A DNA stretch of 63,664 nt from assembly GCA_040414495.1 (NCBI GenBank), contig JBEDUI010000136.1:1-63664 (forward strand), written 5' to 3'. Of this stretch, positions 41,112 through 52,436 are shown in pieces (positions within the stretch are counted from its first letter, which is position 1; each line of letters opens with the position of its first letter). The stretch comes from DATAVB01 sp040414495. Lineage in GTDB: Bacteria > Actinomycetota > Actinomycetes > Mycobacteriales > QHCD01. Below the pieces are notes generated by a model. It ran no database searches. It was not told where the DNA came from and saw nothing but the letters and a program-made list of their open reading frames with translations. The translations under genes were made by a program, and so were the position numbers.

Positions 41112-41379
41112 GATCGACTCTCCCGACGTGAGTGCAACGATGAACTCAGGTTCCAGCCCATCCTGCCACCGGAAACCACGCCGCGCCGGATGCCGAGGAT
41201 CGCCCGTGCCCGACCCGGTAGGTGCGAGGTGCGGCCGCGCCATTTCTGCATGAGATCCCGGGGTCAAAGGCTGGGCCGGCAGCTGTCGGGTGGTGGCGAC
41301 ATCGCAGAAGCAATTACCTCGACGAACCCGTGCCACGACGCGCTGAGCTGAACGGGCAGTCCGCGCAGCCGAGCCGCAC

Positions 41380-41877
41380 TCAGAGCAGTTCGACCAGGGC
41401 GCCGATCTCCTGGGTCGCGTACCACCCCAACTCGAACCCCTCGGCCTCATCGACGATGAACTGCGCGTCGGCGCTGCCCAAATCCGCCTCCAGAACGGCC
41501 ACCGCAGCGGCTCGCACCGCTTGCTCGGCCGCCGGCTCGTCGGCGTAAACGGCGGCAACCTCCGACATCCGGACCGGCTCCGCGATCCGTACCGCGGCCC
41601 GTTCCAGATCCGACCGGACCGTCACTTCCGAGTCCGAGACGTCGGCGACGATGACCACCCGCCGCCGCGGCACCAGCGGATCGTTGTCCAGCAACCGCAG
41701 CGACGCCCGCGCGGCCCCGGTCAGCGCCGCGTACCCCAACTCCTCCTCGTCGCCGGCCACGTACCACTCCCGCAGTGCCGGGGTGACCGCGAAGGCGGTC
41801 AGCGGCGCCGGGCCGAGCTGGCCATCATCGAGCAGGATCCGCAGTGATCGGATCGTCGCTGGCAGGTAGATCCTCAT
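41380..41877 (-). CDS. DUF6912-like conserved actinobacterial protein
   Basis: The 165-residue acidic protein starts MRIYLPATIRSLRILLDDG and contains ALREWYVAGDEEELGYAALTGAARASLRLL and FELGWYATQEIGALVELL. This pattern is a conserved small actinobacterial protein (DUF6912) of unknown function. No membrane segment, metal site or catalytic motif is seen. ATG 41877 removes 13 upstream residues that have no support. It lies 76 bp downstream of the patatin gene in the same direction. Confidence 0.7.
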   Translation of the reverse strand: MRIYLPATIRSLRILLDDGQLGPAPLTAFAVTPALREWYVAGDEEELGYAALTGAARASLRLLDNDPLVPRRRVVIVADVSDSEVTVRSDLERAAVRIAEPVRMSEVAAVYADEPAAEQAVRAAAVAVLEADLGSADAQFIVDEAEGFELGWYATQEIGALVELL

Positions 41878-41953
41878 CGCCTCGGCTTTCTCCTCACACA
41901 ACGGGCCAGCGGTCATGCTCGCCGACCCGCCGGGTCCAGGCCAGCCGACGCGC

Positions 41954-42910
41954 TCAACGACCTACCGGATGCAGCGGCTGCGCGAACGCGGCGGTCGTGG
42001 TCCGCAGCGCCGTGTCGAGGACCGAGATCCGCCGGGTCGGGTTCATCAGGTTGACCCCGAGCTGGGCCAGATCCTCTGGGCCGGGCGCGAGCATGGTGAC
42101 CCGGGTCCCGGCCGCCCGGACCGGCGCCGCCTCCGATAGCAGCCGGCGGGTCAACGCCCGGCGGAACCGCCGCTCGGCCTTGGCCACCAACGAGCGCGGC
42201 CGGTCGTATGCGAACGAGACCATCGGCGCCAGCACCAGCACCTCGTCCAGCCCGACCCCGGCCAGCAGATCCAACGACGTGGGCGACCACGTCCCGCCGT
42301 CGATATAGCGGCTGCCCTCGATCAACACCGGGGCGTACCAACCGGGAATCGAGCAGGACGCGACCACCGCTTCGGGCAGCGACGCGACCGGGTCGCCGGT
42401 CCGGCCGAACGCCACCCGACGGCCGGCGTCATAGTCGAACGCCACCAGCCACGGCGTCGGCGCGCCGGGCCAACCGACGCCGCCCAGACCGCCGATCATC
42501 CGCGACATCGCCCCGAACTTCCCGCGCCCGGGCGGGGCGAACGAGGTCAGCGCGGCCATCGTCGGCAGGCTACGTGGATGCCGCAGCACCTGGCCGGCCA
42601 GCCGCGGCGAGCCGATACCGAACCCGGGCCGCGGCGGCAGCGCGCCACCGGAGTCGACGTCGTAATCCCAGTCGATCGACGGATCGTCATCGCGCGGGCA
42701 ACCACGCTGGTGCCGCAGCATCGTCTCGACCGACACGCCGCGCCCGAGCATCGCCGCCACCACCGACCCGGCCGACGTACCGACGGTGATCTCGGCCTCC
42801 CGGGCGTCCACGCCGTACGCCTGCTCGTACGAATGCAGCGCGGCCACGATCCAGGTGAAGCCGAGCAGCCCACCGGCACCCAACACCAACCCGCGCCGAA
42901 CCCCGCTCAT
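41954..42910 (-). CDS. patatin-like phospholipase/acylhydrolase
   Basis: The 318-residue protein has the patatin catalytic dyad: Ser46 in GTSAG (44-48) with oxyanion-hole GAGGLLGF (11-18), and Asp204 in the YIDGG motif. It should hydrolyse acyl chains from phospholipid or neutral lipid. It overlaps the wax-ester/diacylglycerol acyltransferase gene by ATGA, so synthesis and turnover of storage lipid are probably co-regulated. There is no clear signal peptide, which suggests action in the cytoplasm or at lipid droplets. Confidence 0.9.
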   Translation of the reverse strand: MSGVRRGLVLGAGGLLGFTWIVAALHSYEQAYGVDAREAEITVGTSAGSVVAAMLGRGVSVETMLRHQRGCPRDDDPSIDWDYDVDSGGALPPRPGFGIGSPRLAGQVLRHPRSLPTMAALTSFAPPGRGKFGAMSRMIGGLGGVGWPGAPTPWLVAFDYDAGRRVAFGRTGDPVASLPEAVVASCSIPGWYAPVLIEGSRYIDGGTWSPTSLDLLAGVGLDEVLVLAPMVSFAYDRPRSLVAKAERRFRRALTRRLLSEAAPVRAAGTRVTMLAPGPEDLAQLGVNLMNPTRRISVLDTALRTTTAAFAQPLHPVGR

Positions 42911-44307
42911 GACGCGGTATCCGCCAGTTCGGCGAGCGACTCGGTGATCAGCGAGGTGATCACATCCAGGTCGCTCATGGCGTCGCGATCGGCGTTCAGG
43001 CCGTAGTACACGCCACCGTTGTACGAGGTGAGCCCGATCGAGAGTGCCTGGCCCTTGGCCAGCGGTACGACCGGGAAGACTTCGAGCATCTGGGCTCCGG
43101 TCGCGTACAGCGGTTGCTGCGGGCCGGGCACGTTGGTGACGGTCACGCTGAAAAACCGGCGGGCGATGCTGCCGGCGGCGCGGGCACCGAGGGCGTGCAG
43201 CGTCGGCGGCGCGAACCCGGACAACCTGATCAACGCGCGGGCGCCGACCGTATGGCTGGCGCGCGCCCCGGCCTTGTGCGCCTGCATCGCGTAGCTGATC
43301 CGGGACAGCCGCAGCACCGGGTTGGGCTCGCCGACCGGTAGCTCGACGAAGTACGGCAGCACCTTGTTGCCGAGGGTGCCCTGCTCGGCACTGTTACGAA
43401 CCGAGACCGGGACCAGCGTCCGGATCACCGTCGAGGTGCTGACCGGTTCGCCGCGGGTCATCAGGAAACTGCGCAGCGCGCCGGCCACGGTCGCCAGCAC
43501 CACGTCGTTCACCGTGCCGCCATGGCGGGCCCGCACCTTGCGGTAGTCCTCCAGGCTGGTGCGCACCATGGCGAACCGGCGTTGCGACCCGATCGGCACG
43601 TTGAACGGGTTGTCCGGCGCCGGCCGGGCCGCGACCCTGGCCGTAGCGAGCAGGCCGCCGGCGACTCGCGCCACCCGCTCGGCGGTCGACCGGATATCCA
43701 GGGCCGCGATCCGGGCCGTATCGACGATGGCCGACGGTCGCTGGGCCAACTCGCTGATCGCGTCGACCACCAGGGAGGCCGGGCTCGGGGCCGGCGTGGG
43801 CATCCACACCTGCGCCGCCGGCGTGGCCGCGTATCGGGTTGAATCGAGGATGACCTGGCTCAGGTCAATGGCGCTGATGCCGTCGACCATGGCGTGATGG
43901 GTCTTGGTGATCAGGGCGAAGCGGCCGCCTTCGAGCCCCTCGACGCAGTACATCTCCCACAGTGGGCGGTTCCGGTCCAGCCGCCGCGACATCAGCCGGG
44001 CCACCAATTCGGCCAGCTGCCGATCGGTGCCCGGCTTGGGCAGCGCGCTGTGCCGTACGTGGTAACCGATGTCGAAGTCCGGATCGTCGACCCAGACCGG
44101 ATTGGACAGATGAGCCGGTACGGAGACGACCTTCTGCCGGAACCGCGGTACCTGGGCCAGCCGCTGTTCGACCAACGCCAGCAATGCGCCGTAATCGAAT
44201 CCGCCCGGCGGTGCATCGAAGACCAACAGGCCACCGACGTGCATCGGCGTCGAAGTGTCCTCTACGTACAGGAACGAGACGTCAAGCTCATTCAACCGAT
44301 CGGCCAT
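42907..44307 (-). CDS. wax ester synthase/diacylglycerol acyltransferase (WS/DGAT)
   Basis: The enzyme transfers acyl groups from acyl-CoA to diacylglycerol or fatty alcohol, forming triacylglycerol or wax esters, as in mycobacterial Tgs proteins. The 466-residue protein has the catalytic HHAMVDG at 137-143, the N-terminal LNELDVSFLYVEDTSTPMHV and the C-terminal TNVPGPQQPLYATG, which is typical of the family. ATG 44307 is preceded by a strong GGGGGG box; the longer frame adds 21 residues. It is first in the pair with the patatin gene. Confidence 0.93.
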   Translation of the reverse strand: MADRLNELDVSFLYVEDTSTPMHVGGLLVFDAPPGGFDYGALLALVEQRLAQVPRFRQKVVSVPAHLSNPVWVDDPDFDIGYHVRHSALPKPGTDRQLAELVARLMSRRLDRNRPLWEMYCVEGLEGGRFALITKTHHAMVDGISAIDLSQVILDSTRYAATPAAQVWMPTPAPSPASLVVDAISELAQRPSAIVDTARIAALDIRSTAERVARVAGGLLATARVAARPAPDNPFNVPIGSQRRFAMVRTSLEDYRKVRARHGGTVNDVVLATVAGALRSFLMTRGEPVSTSTVIRTLVPVSVRNSAEQGTLGNKVLPYFVELPVGEPNPVLRLSRISYAMQAHKAGARASHTVGARALIRLSGFAPPTLHALGARAAGSIARRFFSVTVTNVPGPQQPLYATGAQMLEVFPVVPLAKGQALSIGLTSYNGGVYYGLNADRDAMSDLDVITSLITESLAELADTAS

Positions 44308-44452
44308 CTCACCCCCCAAGCGCCGCGGCGGCGGCCGGACTGATCCACGGCAGCCACGAGCCGAATCCATCGTGACACTGCGCCGGGATACCGCGCGACC
44401 CGGTCATGGCCGGACATACGGTAAGCGACGGATCCAATCCGGCAACAACGTT

Positions 44453-45739
44453 CTAGGCACGGCGACGACGCTGCCCGGCCGGCACCCCGGCCACGGTCCG
44501 GGCGAGGTCGGTCAACGCTCCTCGAAGCGGACTGCCCGGCGCCACCTCGGCCAGCGTCTTGCCCAGCCGCAACGCCGAGTCGGTCGCCCCGAGGTCGTAC
44601 GGCAGGAAGATCGGATCGGAGACACCGGCGTACCGGGCCAACGCGCCGGCCACCTCACGCCGAGCGTCGCCGGGGATTACGCCGCGGCGCAGCCGGTTGA
44701 CCACGACCCGCGGCGTCACGTCCGGCAGTAGTTCGCGCAGCTCGCTGAGCGCCCGCACCACGCGCTGCAACCCGACCGGGTCGGCCGAGGCCACGCACAG
44801 CACGACGTCCGCTGCCTCCAACGTCGCCACGGTGGCGCCGTTGCGACGCGGCGCCATGGTGTCGTAGACGATCTCCTCGTCCTGCTCGACCGAAAAGCCG
44901 CAGTCGACCACGGTCAGCGGCACCAGACCACGTGCACTGTCCAGCACCGCCTCCATCGACGAAGGCCGCAGTTCCGGCCAGCGATCGGCCCGGGCGATAC
45001 CGGTCAGCACACGCAACGACGACCCGACCGCGAAGGCCAACTTGGCCAGAGCCGGTACATCCAACGTGCCGGCGGCCGCCTGCCGAGTCGCCGCCGCGAC
45101 GCCAGGCGACTCGTCCAGCAACCCCATCACCTGGGCGACCACGCCGCCGTACACATCCGCGTCGACCAACAGCGTTGACACCCCGAGCCGGGCCGCCTCG
45201 TCGGCCAGCCCGACCGCGACCGTGGTCCGGCCGGGCGCTCCGGTCGGTCCCCACACCGCCACGACCTGGCCCGGACCGGAAACCGGCGGACCAGCATCCT
45301 CCGGCCACTCCCCACCCGACGGCCCGCGCTGGCTGGCCTGCGGGTTCGCGATCAGCCGGTGCGCCGAGCCCGACAGCTGACCCTCGACCGCCTCGAGCAC
45401 AGCGGCCGAGATCGCCTCCGCGCCGGCGTCGGCGGGCAGCACGTGCAGTACGCCGAGCTGGCGCAGCCGCCGCTCGGCCTCCTCGTCGCCGGGATTGATG
45501 AGTCCCACGACCGCGACCGCCGCGGCGGCCAAGCGGGTCACCGCATCCCGGTCGAGCCGGCGCAGGTCGGCCGAGAGCAACGCCGCCCGGGCCTGCCCCG
45601 CGGCCGCCGCGGCGAGCAGGTCGGCCAGGTCGACGCACCGCCGGATCACCGTGACGCCGTGGTCAGCGCGGCCCAGTTCGGAGACGAGCTCGACCTCCCA
45701 GACCGCGCCGGTCACGGCGGTGAGTACGGGGACGGCCAT
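44453..45739 (-). CDS. CpaE-like MinD/ParA-family ATPase
   Basis: The 428-residue protein has an N-terminal receiver-like domain lacking obvious phosphorylation residues and a deviant Walker ATPase domain from about residue 155 (VVAVWGPTGAPGRTT, then LLVDADVYGGVVAQVMG and VVDCGFSVEQDE). CpaE-type proteins localise Flp/Tad pilus machinery; similar actinobacterial genes stand near a SAF/CpaB-like gene, as here (TGATG overlap at 45739). No other pilus genes (cpaF, tadB, tadC, flp) are in the window. Alternative: a Ssd-like septum regulator. Confidence 0.78.
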   Translation of the reverse strand: MAVPVLTAVTGAVWEVELVSELGRADHGVTVIRRCVDLADLLAAAAAGQARAALLSADLRRLDRDAVTRLAAAAVAVVGLINPGDEEAERRLRQLGVLHVLPADAGAEAISAAVLEAVEGQLSGSAHRLIANPQASQRGPSGGEWPEDAGPPVSGPGQVVAVWGPTGAPGRTTVAVGLADEAARLGVSTLLVDADVYGGVVAQVMGLLDESPGVAAATRQAAAGTLDVPALAKLAFAVGSSLRVLTGIARADRWPELRPSSMEAVLDSARGLVPLTVVDCGFSVEQDEEIVYDTMAPRRNGATVATLEAADVVLCVASADPVGLQRVVRALSELRELLPDVTPRVVVNRLRRGVIPGDARREVAGALARYAGVSDPIFLPYDLGATDSALRLGKTLAEVAPGSPLRGALTDLARTVAGVPAGQRRRRA

Positions 45740-46473
45740 CAGCGGGTCGGTGTCGCGGTCGGCGAAACGGTCGAACTGGCACTGGGCGTACCGCTCGGCC
45801 CGGTCGCCGCTGCGTCGTTGCCGGCACCGGAACCGGGAGCCTGCGAGCCGATGCGCTGCACGACGTACAACGTGCCGGCGGCAATGCGTTTGACGATGCC
45901 GTCCTCCTGGCGCGGGTCGACCGTCACCGTGATCTGCACCTTGCTGTTGTCGCTGGCGAGGCCGTCACCGCCGCCGGACACCGACTGGACGACCGCGTTC
46001 GCGAGCACCAGCTGGGTCCGACCGGACCGGTCGGAGGCGCTGGGGATGACGTACACATCGATCCGATCACCGTGCGCGAGCCCCGGCGGCGTGTCATCCC
46101 GATCGACCGACAGCGGCAGTACGGCCGTGGCCGGGGCAGACACCAACGCCGCGCCGGGCAGCAGGTCGCCGGCCCGCAGATCGCGGTTGACGGTGCGCCC
46201 AAGCGGCGATGTCTGCACCGACAGGTAGCGGGCCGAGTCGCCGAATAGCCGGATCCGCTCCGGCCGCAGATCATCGTCGGCGAGCCGTGTCCCGGTCGCC
46301 ACGTCGTGGGCCAGCGCCCACACCTTGATCGACTTGTCGGACGAGGCCACCACCCGCGCCCCGACCAGGACCGCCACCAGCACCATCAGCACACCGATCA
46401 CAAGCCGCACGTCCAGCCACGACGGCGCACGCAATCGGCGCGCCGCCGGGGACTGTGGTTCGATCGCTGCCAT
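45739..46473 (-). CDS. SAF-domain (CpaB/RcpC-like) membrane protein
   Basis: The 244-residue protein has one transmembrane segment at about residues 21-43 followed by a SAF domain (VWALAHDVATGTRLADDDLRPERIRL, GRTVNRDLRAGDLLPGAALV), then a CpaB-like second part and a Ser/Thr/Pro/Gly-rich tail. CpaB assists Flp pilus assembly. Its stop overlaps the CpaE-like start by one base. I chose ATG 46473 to give a short basic N-terminus before the membrane span. Confidence 0.8.
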   Translation of the reverse strand: MAAIEPQSPAARRLRAPSWLDVRLVIGVLMVLVAVLVGARVVASSDKSIKVWALAHDVATGTRLADDDLRPERIRLFGDSARYLSVQTSPLGRTVNRDLRAGDLLPGAALVSAPATAVLPLSVDRDDTPPGLAHGDRIDVYVIPSASDRSGRTQLVLANAVVQSVSGGGDGLASDNSKVQITVTVDPRQEDGIVKRIAAGTLYVVQRIGSQAPGSGAGNDAAATGPSGTPSASSTVSPTATPTR

Positions 46474-46542
46474 ACGTCTGACCCCTATGTCTGACTCAAC
46501 AGTGGTGCTGATACTGCCAAATTTGGGGGCTGCGCGTCCGGT

Positions 46543-46584
46543 GTCATCCACAATGCCGGAAGTGCGTCACCGGCTGTGGATGAC
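46543..46584. promoter_or_regulatory. inverted ATCCACA repeat before the excisionase-like gene
   Basis: GTCATCCACA (46543-46552) and TGTGGATGAC (46575-46584) are exact 10-bp inverted copies 22 bases apart. It lies in the divergent promoter between the SAF gene and the small HTH gene. It resembles a DnaA-box variant, or may be the HTH protein's own site. Confidence 0.45.
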
Positions 46585-46678
46585 GCAAGCCCGACCGGTC
46601 ATGCGGATGACACACTGTGCACTGATACGCCGTTGCACGTCCCCGGACAGGTCGGGGGCAGGTCCTGCGAGTGGAGCT

Positions 46679-46918
46679 ATGCCTAGCGACCGGTTTCTCA
46701 CCCTCAGCGATGTCGCGGAGATCTTGAACATCTCGGCGTCTCAGACCTATGCGCTCGTGCGCAACGGTGAGTTGCCCGCGATCAAGATCGGCGGCCGCGG
46801 GCAATGGCGGGTGGAGCGCACCCAGCTTGAGGCGTATATCGAGCGGCTCTACAGCGAGACCCGCGACTTCGTCGAGGCACATCCGCTGGGGCGCGACGAG
46901 ACCGTTCCCCAGGACTGA
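46679..46918 (+). CDS. excisionase/BldC-like HTH DNA-binding protein
   Basis: The 79-residue protein consists almost entirely of a MerR-superfamily winged helix: FLTLSDVAEILNISASQTYALVRNG, then IKIGGRGQWRVERTQLEAYIERLY. Chromosomal proteins of this type (BldC and relatives) bind direct repeats and regulate development or cell-envelope genes; it is not a phage excisionase, as no integrase is near. GTGGAG precedes ATG 46679; the long upstream frame is spurious. Its neighbours resemble the conserved actinobacterial locus beside Rv3235-type genes. Confidence 0.83.
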   Translation: MPSDRFLTLSDVAEILNISASQTYALVRNGELPAIKIGGRGQWRVERTQLEAYIERLYSETRDFVEAHPLGRDETVPQD

Positions 46919-46960
46919 CCTCAGATCGGGCTCGTACGGATCGCCGATATCCCAGGGGTT

Positions 46961-47527
46961 TCACAGCGAGCTGGTACGGATCACCGATAGGGCCGGCAAC
47001 GGCACGGTCCTGACCTGCCTTACCGCCCGCGCCCGGCGAAGCTCGCCGGCCGGATGCTCGGCGACCTCCACGAAGTCCGCGCCGACCCGGTCGACGGTGC
47101 CGGCCAATGCCGTGCCGTCGCACAGCGTCAACGCAACGCCGGCCCGATCCCGAGCCACTCCCCGTAACGCGTAACGCAGATCGAGCCTCGCGGCGAGGAC
47201 GCCACGGGCGCCATCGGCCTCCGCCGCCGACCACGGCCCCAGGCCGGCCACGCTGGTCACCGCGGTAAGCGGAACGACCGCTTCGCGCTCGGGCCGTTCG
47301 GCCACCAACAGCCAATCCGGCCCGACCCTGCGCAACCGGCCGGCGACCTGCTCCGAGCCCAAGCAGGTCAGCCGCACCGTCGACTCAAGCGCCGCCCGTA
47401 ACCGGTCGACCAGCCGCAACGCACCGACCTCGATCCGGGTGCGTTCGACAACCTCACCCGCAAATTCGGCAGCGTCGGCGGCCTCGAGCTGTGCCTCCAG
47501 GTCGGTGAACAGCCGGTCCCAGCGCAT
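46961..47527 (-). CDS. conserved actinobacterial protein with LSm-like repeats
   Basis: The 188-residue protein starts MRWDRLFTDLEAQLEAADAA and contains two beta-rich segments (VRLTCLGSEQVAGRLRRVGPDWLLVAE and VALTLCDGTALAGTVDRVGADFVEVAEH) that look like LSm-type barrels. No catalytic motif is visible. ATG 47527 leaves a normal divergent promoter; an upstream start at 47575 would run into the opposite promoter. Function is unknown. Confidence 0.75.
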   Translation of the reverse strand: MRWDRLFTDLEAQLEAADAAEFAGEVVERTRIEVGALRLVDRLRAALESTVRLTCLGSEQVAGRLRRVGPDWLLVAERPEREAVVPLTAVTSVAGLGPWSAAEADGARGVLAARLDLRYALRGVARDRAGVALTLCDGTALAGTVDRVGADFVEVAEHPAGELRRARAVRQVRTVPLPALSVIRTSSL

Positions 47528-47585
47528 CGCGCCCTCCGTCGCCTCGGCTACGCCGTCGCACGCTAACACAAACAAACGAACGCAC

Positions 47586-47614
47586 TTGACTGCGTCTTAT
47601 CAAGCGCTTATACA
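47586..47614 (+). promoter_or_regulatory. sigma70-like promoter of the LysM gene
   Basis: TTGACT (47586-47591) and TATACA (47609-47614) are separated by exactly 17 bases, a near-consensus housekeeping promoter, rare in this GC-rich window. Two copies of ACAAACAAACG (47568-47578 and 47612-47622) flank it at 44-bp spacing and may be regulator-binding repeats. Confidence 0.65.
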
Positions 47615-47644
47615 AACAAACGTAAGCAAACGAAGGAGTACGCA

Positions 47645-48352
47645 ATGGTTCAGGCCGTACGCAGGGTGGCCGCGTCGGCGCTTTTGGTCGTGCTCGCTGC
47701 GGCGGTGTGGTGGCTCGGCCCCGACCCGGCAGCGCTCGGCCCCGCACTGCGCCATCCGCAGTCCTATGTGGACCGAGTGGGAGCGGACACGGCGGCTCTG
47801 GCCGGTGTCTGCGTGCTCTGTTGGCTGGTACTGGCCTGGCTCGCGGTCGGCTTGGCGTTCGCCGCGGCCAGCGTGCTACCAGGCGTGCTCGGGCGGGCGT
47901 GCGAAGCGGTGGCGGGGCGGCTGTTGCCCGGCGCTCTGCAGCGCGGTGCGGCGGTCGCGCTCGGTCTGTCCGTCGCCACCGCCGGCGCTGGCGCAACCGT
48001 CGGGTTGTGGCATCCCGGTGATCGGGCGGTCGCGTCGACCAGTCGCGGCCTTGTCGTCGACTGGCCGCTTGGCGCAGGCGCCGGCGATCTGGACTGGCCG
48101 GCGGGAGCGCCGTCGAGTCAGCAGCACCTGAACGCCCAGCCGCATCGGACGTTCGCGGTTGTGGTCCAGCCGGGCGACTCCCTCTGGCGGATCGCCGCCC
48201 GAGAACTCGCTGCACGAGCCGGCACGACCGAGCACCCGACAGACGGGCAGATCGCCCGCGAATGGCCGCGCTGGTACGCGGCGAATCGGGCCGTGATCGG
48301 CCCCGACCCCAACCTGATCTATCCCGGCCAGCGGCTGACCCCGCCAACCTGA
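47645..48352 (+). CDS. membrane-anchored LysM-domain protein
   Basis: The 235-residue protein has membrane segments at about residues 9-25, 57-78 and possibly 98-120, then an external part ending in a LysM domain at about 175-235 (FAVVVQPGDSLWRIAARELAA, NLIYPGQRLTPP). LysM binds peptidoglycan, so it links membrane and cell wall. GGAGT precedes ATG 47645, and a good promoter lies at 47586-47614. The Rv3235-like gene follows 46 bp later. Confidence 0.85.
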   Translation: MVQAVRRVAASALLVVLAAAVWWLGPDPAALGPALRHPQSYVDRVGADTAALAGVCVLCWLVLAWLAVGLAFAAASVLPGVLGRACEAVAGRLLPGALQRGAAVALGLSVATAGAGATVGLWHPGDRAVASTSRGLVVDWPLGAGAGDLDWPAGAPSSQQHLNAQPHRTFAVVVQPGDSLWRIAARELAARAGTTEHPTDGQIAREWPRWYAANRAVIGPDPNLIYPGQRLTPPT

Positions 48353-48398
48353 ATCCGCGCCGCCACCCGAGCGACTTGCACCTGAAAGGACCGCTGCG

Positions 48399-48968
48399 AT
48401 GTCCGTAGCCAGCATCGATTACGCCGACCCGGCACTCGCTGTACCGCCCGGGCCGAACCCGCGGCGGCTCTCGACGTTTGTCCGTCCGGCGCCGCCGCTG
48501 GAACCGCCGTACGATCCGGACGATGAGCCGGGTCGCCCGCAGCTACGGGTGGTGGCACCGGCCGCCGAGCCGCTGCCGTTCGAGGAGCCGGCCCACCGGC
48601 AGAGCACGCTCGGTGAGGACTTCTGGGGTCCACAGCCGACGGCCCGCCGGTCCCTGCCTGACCCGCGACCACTCGCCCGCCAGTATCTGCAGGCCGCACT
48701 GGAGAGTCTGGCCGGCCGTCGCTCCCCGGCGCAGCTACAGCAATGGAGCAGCCCGAGTCTGTTCGCCGATCTGCAGAAGTCGCCGCGCCAGCCGATCGTC
48801 GGCCGCGCCGCCGCTCCCGCCGTTACCTCGGTGCGGGTCAGCGAGCCGGCCGACGGGATCGCAGAGGTGGCAGCAGTGGTACGCCGTGGCGATCGCTTTC
48901 ACGCCGTGGCGGCGCGGTTGGAGGGTGTCGATGGTCGGTGGCGGTTCGTGCATTTACAAGTCGGCTGA
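48399..48968 (+). CDS. Rv3235-family protein
   Basis: The 189-residue protein has a proline-rich N-terminal half (PPLEPPYDPDDEP) and a conserved C-terminal domain at about 90-189 (YLQAALESLAGRRSPAQLQQWSSPSLFADL, VRVSEPADGIAEVAAVVRRGDRFHAVAARLEG). The Rv3235 family is restricted to Actinomycetota and lies next to secA; its function is unknown. Its start has GAAAGGA upstream. A tandem repeat and terminator separate it from convergent secA. Confidence 0.85.
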   Translation: MSVASIDYADPALAVPPGPNPRRLSTFVRPAPPLEPPYDPDDEPGRPQLRVVAPAAEPLPFEEPAHRQSTLGEDFWGPQPTARRSLPDPRPLARQYLQAALESLAGRRSPAQLQQWSSPSLFADLQKSPRQPIVGRAAAPAVTSVRVSEPADGIAEVAAVVRRGDRFHAVAARLEGVDGRWRFVHLQVG

Positions 48969-49017
48969 TCGACGGCTGGTAAAGCAGCCCGGAGCCAAAG
49001 CGGCCGCCGAGAAATCC

Positions 49018-49251
49018 GGCGGTAAAAACGCCAGCAGACAAGCGAAAGCCCGGCCACGCTCGGCGTAAAGAAGAAACGCGAATGCCGCCGTAAAACACCC
49101 GCAGACAAACGAATGGCTACGTCGAGTCCGCGGCAGAACGCCGCAGGCAAAGCGAAAGACTACGCCGCACTTCCGGCAAAACACTTGCAGACAAACGACT
49201 CGCTGCGCCGAGTCCGCCGTAAAACCCTTGCACACAAAGCGAAAGCCCGGC
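49018..49251. repeat. about 43-bp degenerate tandem repeat before the secA terminator
   Basis: Five full and one truncated unit follow the pattern CCGTAAAACACTTGCAGACA, then ACGA and CGCCGAGTCCG, starting at about 49018, 49061, 49086, 49129, 49172 and 49214. The last unit runs into the terminator stem. It fills most of the 319-bp gap between the Rv3235-like gene and secA; no gene is supported there. Confidence 0.8.
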
Positions 49252-49272
49252 CGGATAGGCCGGGCTTTCGCT
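49238..49272. terminator. 15-bp perfect bidirectional terminator between Rv3235-like gene and secA
   Basis: AGCGAAAGCCCGGCC, loop GGATA, and the exact complement form a strong stem with A/T-containing ends, between two convergent genes. Confidence 0.88.
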
Positions 49273-49287
49273 GCTGAGCCGGACTAA

Positions 49288-52170
<2,883 letters not shown>

Positions 52171-52436
52171 GGTGCGACTTCCACTCCTCGAAGGTGGCGG
52201 TCAAGACTCGGCTACGGCTCCGCTCCATGGTAGGCGCTGCAATCAGCTGACTCCGACTGCCGCAGCCACGTTGTGCCCAACGCGGGCGGAACCGGGAAGT
52301 TCCCGGGCGGGCGCCGCCACATCCTGACTTTCCTTACTCACGTTTTGTAACACCTACATGGTCCGGGCTGCTGCCAATCTCGGCGCGTGGTGACACCCGG
52401 GTTACCACGAGTGATTCGGGTCGTAAGGTGCGCCGC

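Noticed and set aside
46679..46918. Phage or plasmid excisionase
   Set aside because: No integrase, attachment site or phage genes nearby; the neighbours form a conserved chromosomal locus.
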